NCBI GenBank assembly: GCA_017433725.1
Contig: JAFRGQ010000062.1
Location: forward strand, 1-34,260
Direction: 5' to 3'
Length of the DNA stretch: 34,260 nucleotides
Source: Lachnospiraceae bacterium
GTDB lineage: Bacteria > Bacillota > Clostridia > Lachnospirales > Lachnospiraceae
The translations under genes and the position numbers were made by a program. Below, one piece after another: positions 24,793 to 33,382 of this stretch. Below the pieces are notes generated by a model. The model made no database searches. It was not told the origin of the DNA and saw only the letters and a program-made list of their open reading frames with translations. The number at the start of each line of letters is the position of its first letter. Within the stretch, counting starts at the first letter, position 1.

Positions 24793-26310
24793 ATGCTGCC
24801 GGATAGAGTAAAAAAAACGATATACGAATATGATATGATCAGACCGGGTGACAGGATCGTAGCCGGTGTCTCGGGGGGTGCGGACTCCGTATGCCTCTTT
24901 CATATTCTGCGCATGTTGCGGGAAGAAATCGGCTTCTCTCTGTGTATTGTACATGTTCACCATATGATCCGCGGGGAGGAGGCGGACCGGGACGAAGCCT
25001 TTGTCAGGAACCTCTGCCGGGAATACGATGTGCCCTGTGTTGTCAGAAAGATGAACGTGCCGGCGTACGCTGCTGAGAACGGGATGTCTGTCGAGGAGGC
25101 GGGCAGGGTTCTTCGCAGGGATGCATTTGCCCGAATTGCATCAGAAAAAGACGGAAGCAAAATAGCGCTCGCGCATCACATGAACGATGTCGCCGAGACT
25201 GTCCTGTTTAATATGGCGAGAGGGAGCGGTATCGCGGGACTTGCTTCTCTCCGTCCCGTTCGGGGCGAATATATAAGACCGCTGCTCGGGCTGGAACGAC
25301 GGGAAATTGAAACGTGGCTCAGGGAAAAGAAATTTTCCTATTGCGATGATTCTACAAATGCAGACAGCACCTACTCCCGCAACCGCATCAGGCATAGTAT
25401 CCTGCCGGAGCTCTCGAAACACGTGAATGCGCAGAGCGTGCGCCATATCTGTGAAATATCCGAAGAGGCAGGACTCATCGAAGAGCTGCTCGATGCATAT
25501 GTTGACAGATGTTATGCGAAGTATGTGCAGGAAGGCAGCGGTGAATGCGTTATAGGGAAGGAATTGTTCGAGGAAGGAAAAGCTGTCATTGCGGGCAGGG
25601 TCGTCAGGTTGACAATGGGGCATCTGGCAGGGACGGTGAAGGACATCGGAAGGGTGCATATCCGATCAGTCTGCGAGCTTTCGAAGAAAGAGAACGGTAA
25701 GATGGTAATTCTGCCATACGGTATGTGTGCGGAGTCTGTTTACGGTGAGGTGCATATTCGTCTGAGAGGGACGGATATTATTCCATTAAATAGTGCAAAA
25801 AACTCGGATTTAAGAAGTGCAGATTACCCGGATCGGCAGAGTACGTCCGCTGTTGCACGAAAATATGATGAGCAGAGTAAGCCTGAATGCAGCCCGGATG
25901 GGGGATCTGAGTGCGTGGCGCTTGTCCCCGAAACCGGAAAAACAGCTGAATTCGGAAAATATCTTGTGACCGCAGTCCTTTCCGATGCCGAAGGAAGCGA
26001 CATGGATATCGGAAAAACCGAAAATATGTATACGAAAAAGTTTGATTATGATAAAATAAATGGTATTCTTAAAATTCGATATAGAATGGCGGGAGATTAC
26101 CTCGTCATAAATCCCGACGGAAGAAGAAAAAGCCTGTCCGACTTTTTTACTGACAGAAAAATTCCGAGGAACGAGAGGGATAGGATCCTTCTGCTGACAT
26201 GCGGAGCAGAGGTCCTGTGGGTCATAGGCTTAAGGAGCGGGGAGTCATGTCGAATTGATACAATGACGAAAACGGTTCTTACCGTGACCGTCGAACAATA
26301 CGGAGGATGA
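24793..26310 (+). CDS. tilS: tRNA(Ile)-lysidine synthase TilS
   Basis: This enzyme attaches lysine to C34 of the CAU-anticodon tRNA-Ile, so that it reads AUA. It has 505 residues. The PP-loop SGGADS (27-32) binds ATP. ALAHHMNDVAETVLFNMARGSG and YSRNRIRHSILPEL are N-terminal synthase signatures. A variable Ser/Asp-rich segment (about 335-400) precedes the C-terminal TilS domain (RMAGDYLVINPDGRRKSLSDFF, IPRNERDRILLL, about 430-500). GGAG lies before the ATG. hpt begins 2 nt after the stop. The order tilS-hpt-ftsH is classic for Firmicutes; spoIIE, common just upstream in spore formers, is absent. Confidence 0.96.
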   Translation: MLPDRVKKTIYEYDMIRPGDRIVAGVSGGADSVCLFHILRMLREEIGFSLCIVHVHHMIRGEEADRDEAFVRNLCREYDVPCVVRKMNVPAYAAENGMSVEEAGRVLRRDAFARIASEKDGSKIALAHHMNDVAETVLFNMARGSGIAGLASLRPVRGEYIRPLLGLERREIETWLREKKFSYCDDSTNADSTYSRNRIRHSILPELSKHVNAQSVRHICEISEEAGLIEELLDAYVDRCYAKYVQEGSGECVIGKELFEEGKAVIAGRVVRLTMGHLAGTVKDIGRVHIRSVCELSKKENGKMVILPYGMCAESVYGEVHIRLRGTDIIPLNSAKNSDLRSADYPDRQSTSAVARKYDEQSKPECSPDGGSECVALVPETGKTAEFGKYLVTAVLSDAEGSDMDIGKTENMYTKKFDYDKINGILKIRYRMAGDYLVINPDGRRKSLSDFFTDRKIPRNERDRILLLTCGAEVLWVIGLRSGESCRIDTMTKTVLTVTVEQYGG

Positions 26311-26311
26311 T

Positions 26312-26839
26312 ATGGCTGAAAGAATTATTACAATGATACCGGAAGAGAAAATCGAGCAGAGAGTACGCGAGATCGGAGAAGAAATCAGCAGGGATTATAT
26401 GGGAAAGTCTGTGCATATGATCTGCGTTCTGAAGGGCGGAGTGTACTTCATGACAGACCTGTCCAAGAGAATTGATGAATCTATCCCTGTATCGATGGGT
26501 TTCATGTCCGTTTCGAGTTACGGTGACGGAACTTCGTCGTCCGGAATCGTAAAGATTGAAAAGGACTTGAATGAGTCGATCGAAGGCAAGGATGTCCTCA
26601 TTGTGGAGGATATAATCGACTCCGGAAGAACACTCTCATATCTTATGAAGATTCTCAGCGCGAGAAAGCCGGCGTCCCTCAAACTGTGCACGCTTCTTGA
26701 CAAGCCGGACAGAAGGGTCACGGATGTCAAAGTCGATTACTGTGCATTTGAGATTGAAGATAAATTCGTTGTCGGATGCGGTATGGATTACAAGCAGAGA
26801 TACAGAAACCTTCCGTATATCGGGGAAGTGGTTCTTTGA
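26312..26839 (+). CDS. hpt: Hypoxanthine phosphoribosyltransferase
   Basis: This purine salvage enzyme makes IMP or GMP from hypoxanthine or guanine and PRPP. It has 175 residues. Signatures are VLKGGVYFMTDL (PRPP-site loop, about 39-50), SSYGDGTSSSG (flexible loop, about 69-79), the PRPP motif VLIVEDIIDSGRTL (about 94-107) and CGMDYKQRYRNLPYIG at the C-terminus. The GGAGG ribosome-binding site overlaps the end of tilS, so the two are translationally close. ftsH follows after 39 nt. Confidence 0.96.
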   Translation: MAERIITMIPEEKIEQRVREIGEEISRDYMGKSVHMICVLKGGVYFMTDLSKRIDESIPVSMGFMSVSSYGDGTSSSGIVKIEKDLNESIEGKDVLIVEDIIDSGRTLSYLMKILSARKPASLKLCTLLDKPDRRVTDVKVDYCAFEIEDKFVVGCGMDYKQRYRNLPYIGEVVL

Positions 26840-26878
26840 TGAGAAAATTTCGGCGCTATCGCTCGAAAGGGGAAAAAG

Positions 26879-28726
26879 GTGACGCAACAGAGACCATCGA
26901 GTAGTATAATCATATACTTAATAATAATTGTAGCAATGGTATCCGGCTATTATTTCTTTGCCGGACGTATGCAGCGGAGTGAAGCCTATACATATAAGCA
27001 ATTCGCGGCTGCACTCGAGGAAAAGAAAGTAGACAGTGTAAATATAAAACCGAACGCACAGGGATCTGCAGGCCGAATTGTTGTCTTCATGAAAGACGGA
27101 AGTTCCAGGCAGCTCTATGTGACGGACGTCTCCAAGGTAGATGAGACACTGAAAGGATACGAGGATGTGGAAGTAGTCGTCGATGATATTCCATCTGACA
27201 GTTCCCTTATGAACTCCATTCTTCTGATCGTAGTCGCTGCGGCGATTTTCCTCATATTCTTTACGTTGATGAACAGACAGGGAGGCGGGACAAATGCGCA
27301 GATGATGAACTTCGGCAAGAGCCGTGCGCGTTTATCAGCTCCTTCAGACCAGACGATTACGTTCCGTGATGTTGCGGGACTGGAAGAGGAAAAGCAGGAC
27401 TTGGAGGAAATAGTAGATTTCCTGCGTGATCCGGCCAAATATACATCCGTCGGAGCCCGTATACCGAAAGGAGTTATTCTTGTAGGCCCTCCAGGTACCG
27501 GAAAAACGCTGATCGCGAAAGCGGTCGCGGGCGAAGCAGGCGTTCCTTTCTTCTCGATTTCCGGATCGGATTTCGTGGAAATGTTCGTCGGCGTCGGTGC
27601 ATCCCGCGTCAGAGATCTCTTTGAGGACGCCAAGAAAAACCATCCGTGCATCGTATTTATCGATGAGATTGATGCAGTTGCCAGACGCAGAGGCGCAGGC
27701 CTCGGCGGCGGTCACGACGAACGCGAGCAGACATTGAATCAGCTCCTTGTGGAGATGGACGGATTCGGAGTCAATGAAGGTATTATCGTTCTTGCCGCAA
27801 CGAACAGAGTCGATATACTGGATCCGGCTATTTTGAGACCGGGACGTTTTGACAGAAAGGTAGCGGTGGGGCTTCCGGATGTCCGCGGACGAGAGGAGAT
27901 ACTTCGTGTACATGCGCGCAACAAACCTCTCGGTGATGATGTTGACCTCGAGCAGATCGCTCAGACGACAGCCGGTTTTTCCGGCGCCGATCTGGAGAAT
28001 CTGCTGAATGAGGCCGCAATCTATGCCGCCAAGGAGAACAGGAATTATATTATCCAGAATGATATCCGCCAGGCGTTCGTTAAAGTCGGGATCGGAGCGG
28101 AGAAACGCAGTAAAGTCATGTCTCAGAAGGATAAGGAGATTACAGCGTATCATGAATCGGGCCATGCTATTTTATTCCATGTGCTTCCGCATGTGGGTCC
28201 GGTCTACTCGGTCTCCATTATTCCTACCGGTATGGGCGCAGCCGGCTACACGATGCCGCTGCCGTCGAGAGATGAAATCTTTAATACAAGAGGCCGCATG
28301 CTCGAGAATATTATTGTTGACCTCGGAGGCCGTGTGGCGGAAGAGCTTGTATTTGACGACATCACGACCGGAGCATCTCAGGATATCAAGCAGGCAACCG
28401 AGCTCGCGAGGTCAATGGTGACCAAGTACGGTATGTCTGCAAAGATGGGACTCGTAGCATATGATGACGATTCCGGTGAGGTCTTCATAGGGCGCGATTA
28501 CGAGAAGACGCGCAGCTACAGTGAGAGGACCGCAGATGAGATCGATGAGGAAGTGAAATCAATCATCGACCAGTGTTACGGAGAAGCCAGAAGGATAATT
28601 AACGAATACAGATATGTGCTTGATCGGTCGGCGAAGCTTCTTCTGGAGAAGGAGAAGATCGGAAGAGCTGAGTTCGAGGCACTGTTCGAAGAAGGAGTTG
28701 TTCCAGATGGGGATTCAACAATCTGA
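26879..28726 (+). CDS. ftsH: ATP-dependent zinc metalloprotease FtsH
   Basis: A 615-residue membrane AAA+ protease that degrades unassembled and short-lived membrane and soluble proteins as a hexamer. Two membrane helices flank a small extracytoplasmic domain (about 9-28 and 110-130). The AAA module has Walker A GPPGTGKT (203-210), the pore loop [10 protein letters not shown], Walker [12 protein letters not shown] and the second region of homology ([20 protein letters not shown]). The zinc motif is HESGH (425-429), with the third ligand in [11 protein letters not shown]. The start is GTG at 26879 after AAAGGGG. The amylase gene overlaps its last 20 nt. Confidence 0.97.
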   Translation: MTQQRPSSSIIIYLIIIVAMVSGYYFFAGRMQRSEAYTYKQFAAALEEKKVDSVNIKPNAQGSAGRIVVFMKDGSSRQLYVTDVSKVDETLKGYEDVEVVVDDIPSDSSLMNSILLIVVAAAIFLIFFTLMNRQGGGTNAQMMNFGKSRARLSAPSDQTITFRDVAGLEEEKQDLEEIVDFLRDPAKYTSVGARIPKGVILVGPPGTGKTLIAKAVAGEAGVPFFSISGSDFVEMFVGVGASRVRDLFEDAKKNHPCIVFIDEIDAVARRRGAGLGGGHDEREQTLNQLLVEMDGFGVNEGIIVLAATNRVDILDPAILRPGRFDRKVAVGLPDVRGREEILRVHARNKPLGDDVDLEQIAQTTAGFSGADLENLLNEAAIYAAKENRNYIIQNDIRQAFVKVGIGAEKRSKVMSQKDKEITAYHESGHAILFHVLPHVGPVYSVSIIPTGMGAAGYTMPLPSRDEIFNTRGRMLENIIVDLGGRVAEELVFDDITTGASQDIKQATELARSMVTKYGMSAKMGLVAYDDDSGEVFIGRDYEKTRSYSERTADEIDEEVKSIIDQCYGEARRIINEYRYVLDRSAKLLLEKEKIGRAEFEALFEEGVVPDGDSTI

Positions 28727-30836
28727 GGAATCGAGACGCATTCGGTATGTGGAATCTATGCGTCCGATGTTCGCAAAGAGAGCGGTTTTCAGCGATGAAA
28801 GCAAGTTCTACAGAAAACCGGTCCAGCCGGAGGCTGGAGAAGACTGTACGATCCGTATTCGTACTCTGAAAAATAACGCCGATGAAGTTTATTTTATCAG
28901 CGGCTCGCAACGTCTGTTGATGACGCTGGCTGAGACAGCCGGAGCATTTGATTACTATGAGATTACAATCAGTCTGACCGATGAGGTTGTAAAGTATTAT
29001 TTTGAACTGCGGTTTGAAGCGATTGTCTGTTACTATAATAAGCAGGGGATTACCAGAGATCTTTCCGACAGGAATTGTTTTCGAATCGTACCGGGCTTCA
29101 AAACTCCGGAGTGGGCACATGGTGCAGTGATGTACCAGATTTATACGGATCGTTTCTGCAACGGCGATAAGAGCAATGATGTCCAGACAAGAGAATATGT
29201 ATATCTGAAGGAATACGTACAGGCGGTACCGGATTGGAACCGTCCGCCTGAAAACATGGATGTCAGGAACTTCTACGGAGGGGATCTGGAAGGTGTACGT
29301 CAGAAGCTCGATTACCTACAGGATCTCGGCGTCGAGGCCATATACCTCAATCCGATTTTCGTATCTCCTTCTAACCATAAGTATGACAGCCAGGATTACG
29401 ATCATATTGACCCGCATCTCGGTCGGATCGTGAAGGATGGCGGTGATACGCTTATGTGGGAGGATCGGAATAACAGCAACGCTACGAGGTACATTATCCG
29501 GACGACGGCACCGGAGAACCTGGAGGCCTCCGACAAATTACTTGAAGAGCTCTGTGAGGAGATCCATTCCAGAGGGATGAAGATCATTCTGGACGGTGTT
29601 TTCAATCACTGCGGATCCTTTAACAAATGGCTGGATCGCGAACGCATATATGAGGGACAGAAGGGCTATGAAACGGGAGCTTATGTCAACAGGGAAAGTC
29701 CGTATCATTCTTTCTTCAAATTCAATAATGAACATGCGTGGCCTTACAATGAATTCTATGATGGATGGTGGGGACACGAAACGCTTCCAAAACTAAATTA
29801 TGAGGAGAGTCCGGAACTGTTCGAGTATATTATGTATATCGGCAGAAAATGGGTATCCCCCCCGTACAATGTGGACGGATGGCGTCTCGACGTCGCTGCC
29901 GACCTGGGACATTCGCTCGAATATAATCACTATTTCTGGCGGGAGTTCAGAAAGGCTGTGAAGGAGGCAAACCCGCAGGCAATCATTCTTGCCGAACACT
30001 ATGGCGAGGCGGGAGAGTGGTTACTGGGAGATCAGTGGGATACCGTGATGAATTACGATGCTTTCATGGAGCCCGTATCATGGTTCCTGACCGGGATGGA
30101 GAAGCACAGCGACGAATTCCGCAAAGATCTACTCGGCAACGGAGAATCTTTTGAGAGTGCAATGCGTTACCATCTCGCAAGTTTCATGGGACCTTCCGCA
30201 TTATGTGCGATGAATGAGCTGGACAACCATGATCACTCTAGGTTCCTGACCAGGACGAACCACCTTGTAGGCAGAGTTTCACAGCATGGCAGCGAGGCGG
30301 CAGGTCAGAATATCGATCCGTCCGTCATGAGAGAAGCGGTCATCATTCAGATGACATTTGTCGGTGCTCCGACACTTTACTACGGAGATGAGGCCGGTGT
30401 TGTCGGGTTTACAGATCCTGACAACAGAAGGACTTATCCCTGGGGACATGAAGACCGTGAAATGCTTGAATTCTACAGGGCTGCCATCCATATGCACAAC
30501 AGATACGACACACTCAGGCAGGGTTCCCTGAAATTCCTCGGCTGCGGTTACCAGTTCATATCCTATGGACGGTTTTCTGATAAGGAGCAGTTCGTTGTGG
30601 TCGCAAATTCCGGCGATGAGGAGATACCGGTAGAACTTCCTGTCTGGGAGACAGGTATCACCAGAAATGTAAATACGGACATGGTCGAATTACTGGTGAC
30701 AGACGCTGACGGTTTTTCTACGGAACCGAAAAAACGACTTGTTACAGGCGGCATCCTGACGTTGGATTTACGACCGCATGAAGCAGTTGTGCTTTATCAT
30801 AAGGGGTCCGGAGATACGGATCAGGAATCAGATTGA
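28707..30836 (+). CDS. GH13 alpha-amylase family glycosidase (neopullulanase/cyclodextrinase-like)
   Basis: A 709-residue intracellular-looking glycoside hydrolase without signal peptide. Residues 1-130 form a beta-rich N domain like CBM34. The GH13 barrel starts at [19 protein letters not shown]. The four conserved regions are visible: DGVFNH, GWRLDVA (nucleophile Asp395), LAEHYGEA (acid/base Glu430) and LDNHDHSRF (Asp509). A beta domain ends the protein. The N domain and cytoplasmic location suggest maltodextrin or cyclodextrin breakdown; exact specificity cannot be read. The ATG at 28707 lies within ftsH (20-nt overlap) after GAAGGAG, so translation is coupled to ftsH. This pairing looks accidental but means the amylase is expressed with a protease. 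Confidence 0.9.
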   Translation: MGIQQSEESRRIRYVESMRPMFAKRAVFSDESKFYRKPVQPEAGEDCTIRIRTLKNNADEVYFISGSQRLLMTLAETAGAFDYYEITISLTDEVVKYYFELRFEAIVCYYNKQGITRDLSDRNCFRIVPGFKTPEWAHGAVMYQIYTDRFCNGDKSNDVQTREYVYLKEYVQAVPDWNRPPENMDVRNFYGGDLEGVRQKLDYLQDLGVEAIYLNPIFVSPSNHKYDSQDYDHIDPHLGRIVKDGGDTLMWEDRNNSNATRYIIRTTAPENLEASDKLLEELCEEIHSRGMKIILDGVFNHCGSFNKWLDRERIYEGQKGYETGAYVNRESPYHSFFKFNNEHAWPYNEFYDGWWGHETLPKLNYEESPELFEYIMYIGRKWVSPPYNVDGWRLDVAADLGHSLEYNHYFWREFRKAVKEANPQAIILAEHYGEAGEWLLGDQWDTVMNYDAFMEPVSWFLTGMEKHSDEFRKDLLGNGESFESAMRYHLASFMGPSALCAMNELDNHDHSRFLTRTNHLVGRVSQHGSEAAGQNIDPSVMREAVIIQMTFVGAPTLYYGDEAGVVGFTDPDNRRTYPWGHEDREMLEFYRAAIHMHNRYDTLRQGSLKFLGCGYQFISYGRFSDKEQFVVVANSGDEEIPVELPVWETGITRNVNTDMVELLVTDADGFSTEPKKRLVTGGILTLDLRPHEAVVLYHKGSGDTDQESD

Positions 30837-30853
30837 AACAGCGGAACACGAAA

Positions 30854-30871
30854 TCACGAACTTCTTCGTGA
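30854..30871 (+). other. Hairpin between the amylase and the lipoprotein gene
   Basis: TCACGAA (30854-30860) and TTCGTGA (30865-30871) form a perfect 7-bp stem with a CTTC loop. There is no T-run, so it is not a clear terminator; it may protect or process the message. Confidence 0.45.
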
Positions 30872-30896
30872 AGCCTGTAAAACGGAGGGCAAATGA

Positions 30897-32087
30897 ATGA
30901 ATAAGAAAATTATCTCACTGGTCATGGTTGCGGTTCTTGGTCTTTGCGGCTGCGGATCGGGAGGAAATAAGACCGGTGCCGGTAAGGATTCCGGTGACAA
31001 CGTACCCGTTACTTCCTCGACAGTCGAGAGCGCCGGTCTTGACAGCTTTATTGAGCTTGCCAACTACAAAGGACTCGAACTGACGAGAAAAGTCTCGGAA
31101 GTGACAGAGGATCAGCTCTTCGACGCGATCGATGAGGATCTCAATCATTACAGAATCGATGTTCCGGATATGGAAATTGACAATCTGTTCTGGGTTACAA
31201 TGGACTTTGAGGGGAAAATCGACGGGGAAGACTTTGTCGGCAGCAGCGATTCCAACTATGAACTCAAGCTGGGACAGGGAACTTTCCCGGATGAATTCGA
31301 GAGACAGCTAATAGGGCATAAGAAAGGGGATCACGTCAAGATCACCGTTACATTCCCGGATGATTATGAGAATAAGGATATTGCGGGAAAGACAGCGGAG
31401 TATGATGTGGATATTACACGCGTATCTGTTGCGCTCGGTGAACCGACTGAGGATTGGACACGGATGTATTTTTCGGAGAATGTCGATGAATACATGGAGG
31501 GCAAGAGACAGGAAGTAGCTGAGAATAATGAGAAGCAGGCTGATGAACAGCTTCGCACGGACGGATGGTATCAGGTATTTGACAATTCTACTGTGCTCCA
31601 GTATCCGGAAGACATGCTGGCTACGTGGACCAAGTACTGCGAGGACACATATGCAAGGTATGCTAAGAGCTACAATCTGTCCTATGAGGATTTCCTGACG
31701 GAATATGGCGCATCGGAGACCAGTATCGCCAACAACGCGAAAGATTTTGCCAAGACTTATCTTGTAGCTTCCGCGATCCTTGAGAATGAGGGAATCTTAC
31801 CGGCCGGTGAGCAGTATAATACGAGAAAGAATGAACTTCTCGCCGGTTCCGGATATGCATCCGAGGAAGCTGCGGTAGCGGCAGGTATATCTCAGGAGAA
31901 TATCGACATGACCGTGAGATATTATCTGGCTACAGATATAATTCTTGAAAACGCATCCGTCACGTACGGTGAAGGAACGAGCAGCGAAGAAGCGGAGACG
32001 GTTTCCGAAGAAGAGGCTGCTGTTGAGGAACCTGCAGCTGAAGAAGAGCCGTCGGAGGAAACATCCGAGGAGAACGCGGAAGAATAA
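30897..32087 (+). CDS. Trigger-factor-like peptidyl-prolyl isomerase lipoprotein
   Basis: A 396-residue secreted lipoprotein. The signal peptide MNKKIISLVMVAVLGLCGC ends in a lipobox-like LCGC (Cys19 the likely lipid-carrying residue). The middle part (about 95-185) matches the FKBP domain of trigger factor (LGQGTFPDEFERQLIGHKKGDHVKI, shown here by its LGxG and GHKKGD parts), followed by a helical C-domain like trigger factor (about 190-350). The ribosome-binding N-domain of true trigger factor is missing. It probably helps fold secreted proteins outside the membrane, as PrsA does; that is inference. The tail (about 363-396) is almost all Glu, Ala and Ser. ATG at 30897 follows GGAGGG; an overlapping ATG at 30893 stops at once. 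Confidence 0.88.
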   Translation: MNKKIISLVMVAVLGLCGCGSGGNKTGAGKDSGDNVPVTSSTVESAGLDSFIELANYKGLELTRKVSEVTEDQLFDAIDEDLNHYRIDVPDMEIDNLFWVTMDFEGKIDGEDFVGSSDSNYELKLGQGTFPDEFERQLIGHKKGDHVKITVTFPDDYENKDIAGKTAEYDVDITRVSVALGEPTEDWTRMYFSENVDEYMEGKRQEVAENNEKQADEQLRTDGWYQVFDNSTVLQYPEDMLATWTKYCEDTYARYAKSYNLSYEDFLTEYGASETSIANNAKDFAKTYLVASAILENEGILPAGEQYNTRKNELLAGSGYASEEAAVAAGISQENIDMTVRYYLATDIILENASVTYGEGTSSEEAETVSEEEAAVEEPAAEEEPSEETSEENAEE

Positions 32088-32164
32088 CGAACGGAGATTT
32101 CCTGAGAGAAATGACGAATCATTATTCTGAAAAACAACTGTTTTATTAAAATGTAATAGCGACA

Positions 32165-32190
32165 TCGCTCACCGTAGAGCCGGTGAGCGA
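32165..32190. other. Perfect 10-bp hairpin after the lipoprotein gene
   Basis: TCGCTCACCG (32165-32174) pairs with CGGTGAGCGA (32181-32190) around TAGAGC. No T-run follows, so it may be a 3'-end stabiliser upstream of the real terminator at 32214. Confidence 0.7.
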
Positions 32191-32213
32191 GTTAGCACTG
32201 TCATAGCGAAATC

Positions 32214-32271
32214 CAAAAAAAGCTGAGTATGATTATCGGCAAATGCCGGGAAATCATACTCAGCTTTTTTT
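32214..32271. terminator. Strong, near-symmetric terminator
   Basis: A 14-bp perfect stem (32221-32234 with 32252-32265) is preceded by seven A and followed by six T, with an inner CGGC/GCCG stem. It ends the lipoprotein transcript and would work in either direction. Confidence 0.95.
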
Positions 32272-32314
32272 GCGCTTTTTTTGCCTTTTTTGTCGGGAGA
32301 GGGATGTAGTTGTG

Positions 32315-32402
32315 TTGACTTATTGTGCCTTACACATTATAATATTTGTGGCATTAAAAGTAACAGCAGTACATTAATAGTTTTAATTTAATGTGTGACA
32401 CA
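32315..32402 (+). promoter_or_regulatory. padR promoter with two candidate operators
   Basis: TTGACT (32315-32320) and a perfect TATAAT (32338-32343) are 17 bp apart. Inside the spacer lies TGTGCCTTACACA (32324-32336), a TGTG-N5-CACA dyad. A second dyad, TGTGTGACACA (32392-32402), lies in the leader. Both could bind the PadR protein encoded next, giving autoregulation; this is inference. The leader is about 118 nt and otherwise plain. Confidence 0.7.
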
Positions 32403-32468
32403 AGGTATCGTTTCAGACAGGATACCAGTATGCTGGGGAGTGTACTTGTCATAGAAAAGGGGAGAAAA

Positions 32469-32801
32469 ATGGGAAGGGAGACTGTGGAAAGTTCTCTGGT
32501 AATGGAGATGCGCAGGGGGACGATCGTACTTGTCGTGCTGTATTGTCTCGATGAACCTGTATATGGATACAGTCTGGTCGAAGAACTTGCCCGCAAGGGA
32601 ATTCCGGTCGAGGCCAATACCCTTTATCCGCTTTTACGCAGGCTTTCTTCCCAGGGACTCCTCGACAATCAATGGGATACAAGTAACTCCAAACCACGCA
32701 AGTATTATGTGATTACCGAAAAGGGAAAGCAGCTGCGGCGGGATCTGAAAAAGCAGTGGAGTATTATGTCACAGGCTGTTGATGCCATTGTTGGTTTATG
32801 A
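32469..32801 (+). CDS. PadR family transcriptional regulator
   Basis: A 110-residue winged-helix repressor of the short PadR-s2 type. The DNA-binding domain spans about 17-85, with YCLDEPVYGYSLVEEL, ANTLYPLLRRLSSQGLL and the wing SKPRKYYVITEKGKQLR. A short C-terminal helix for dimer formation follows. The ATG at 32469 is chosen because GGGGAG lies before it; the longer open frame upstream covers the leader and operator. It is followed after 14 nt by a HAAS membrane protein gene, a pairing common in Firmicutes, where the PadR protein controls the pair. The signal sensed is unknown. Confidence 0.93.
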   Translation: MGRETVESSLVMEMRRGTIVLVVLYCLDEPVYGYSLVEELARKGIPVEANTLYPLLRRLSSQGLLDNQWDTSNSKPRKYYVITEKGKQLRRDLKKQWSIMSQAVDAIVGL

Positions 32802-32815
32802 TGGGGGTATGAATT

Positions 32816-33310
32816 GTGGTAGGCAGAATAGTTGATCAATATGTAGACGCAGTAACGCAGCAGCTTCCTATAGGCGTGAGAAAAAGCGTTGAGCGTAAAT
32901 TGAAAGATACGATATATGACAAGTTGGATGAGTACACGAACGGCCAGCGCGCTGTGAGCAGAGATGTGCGGGCAGTTCTTCGGGAAATGGGAAGCCCGGA
33001 TGAGATAGTCAACGCATATTACGAGGAGGCTGCAAGAAGAAAGAAGAGGACAAAAAAGGAGAACGACCAGAACATGGAGGACGCATCCAAGGTGATATTC
33101 GGCGTTTCTGTTATGTTGGTCATCCTGGGTATGATTCTTCTGATTGCGGGTGTGACGAGCAATGTGTTCCCGATTCTTCTCGGAGCTGTTTTGGCTCTGT
33201 CGGTGATGCTGTCGAAGATGTTCGGTCCGACCATAGAGCAGCTCGATGCGAGCAACAGGAAGATCAAAAAGGGAAAAGCCTCCTACGGGGACGACGATGA
33301 AATGTTCTGA
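32816..33310 (+). CDS. HAAS/DUF1700-like membrane protein, PadR partner
   Basis: A 164-residue protein with an N-terminal HAAS-type helical domain (about 1-75: VDQYVDAVTQQLP..., RKSVERKLKDTIYDKLDE, and VLREMGSPDEIVNAYY, the sequence typical of this domain), a basic stretch RRKKRTKKEN, two membrane helices (about 92-113 and 116-134) and a cytoplasmic, charged tail. HAAS domains accompany PadR regulators and may pass a membrane signal to them. Start is GTG at 32816 after GGGGG; the nearby ATG at 32809 is out of frame and stops quickly. Co-transcribed with padR. Confidence 0.85.
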   Translation: MVGRIVDQYVDAVTQQLPIGVRKSVERKLKDTIYDKLDEYTNGQRAVSRDVRAVLREMGSPDEIVNAYYEEAARRKKRTKKENDQNMEDASKVIFGVSVMLVILGMILLIAGVTSNVFPILLGAVLALSVMLSKMFGPTIEQLDASNRKIKKGKASYGDDDEMF

Positions 33311-33325
33311 ACGGACAAAGGCATC

Positions 33326-33382
33326 TTGACAAAGAAAAAAAACGTGAGAAAATAGACTCCAACAGAAAGGAGTCTATTTTTT
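33326..33382 (+). promoter_or_regulatory. Composite promoter/dyad before the G3E GTPase gene
   Basis: A perfect TTGACA (33326-33331) is 17 bp from AAAATA (33349-33354). The -10 lies in the left arm of a perfect 12-bp dyad (33349-33360 with 33369-33380, 8-nt loop). The right arm holds the AGGAG ribosome-binding site and ends in six T (33377-33382), directly before the ATG. For transcripts coming from padR the dyad is an intrinsic terminator that would also bury the RBS. A transcript started from the local promoter, near 33361, would lack the left arm and leave the RBS free. At DNA level it may also be an operator. Confidence 0.72.
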
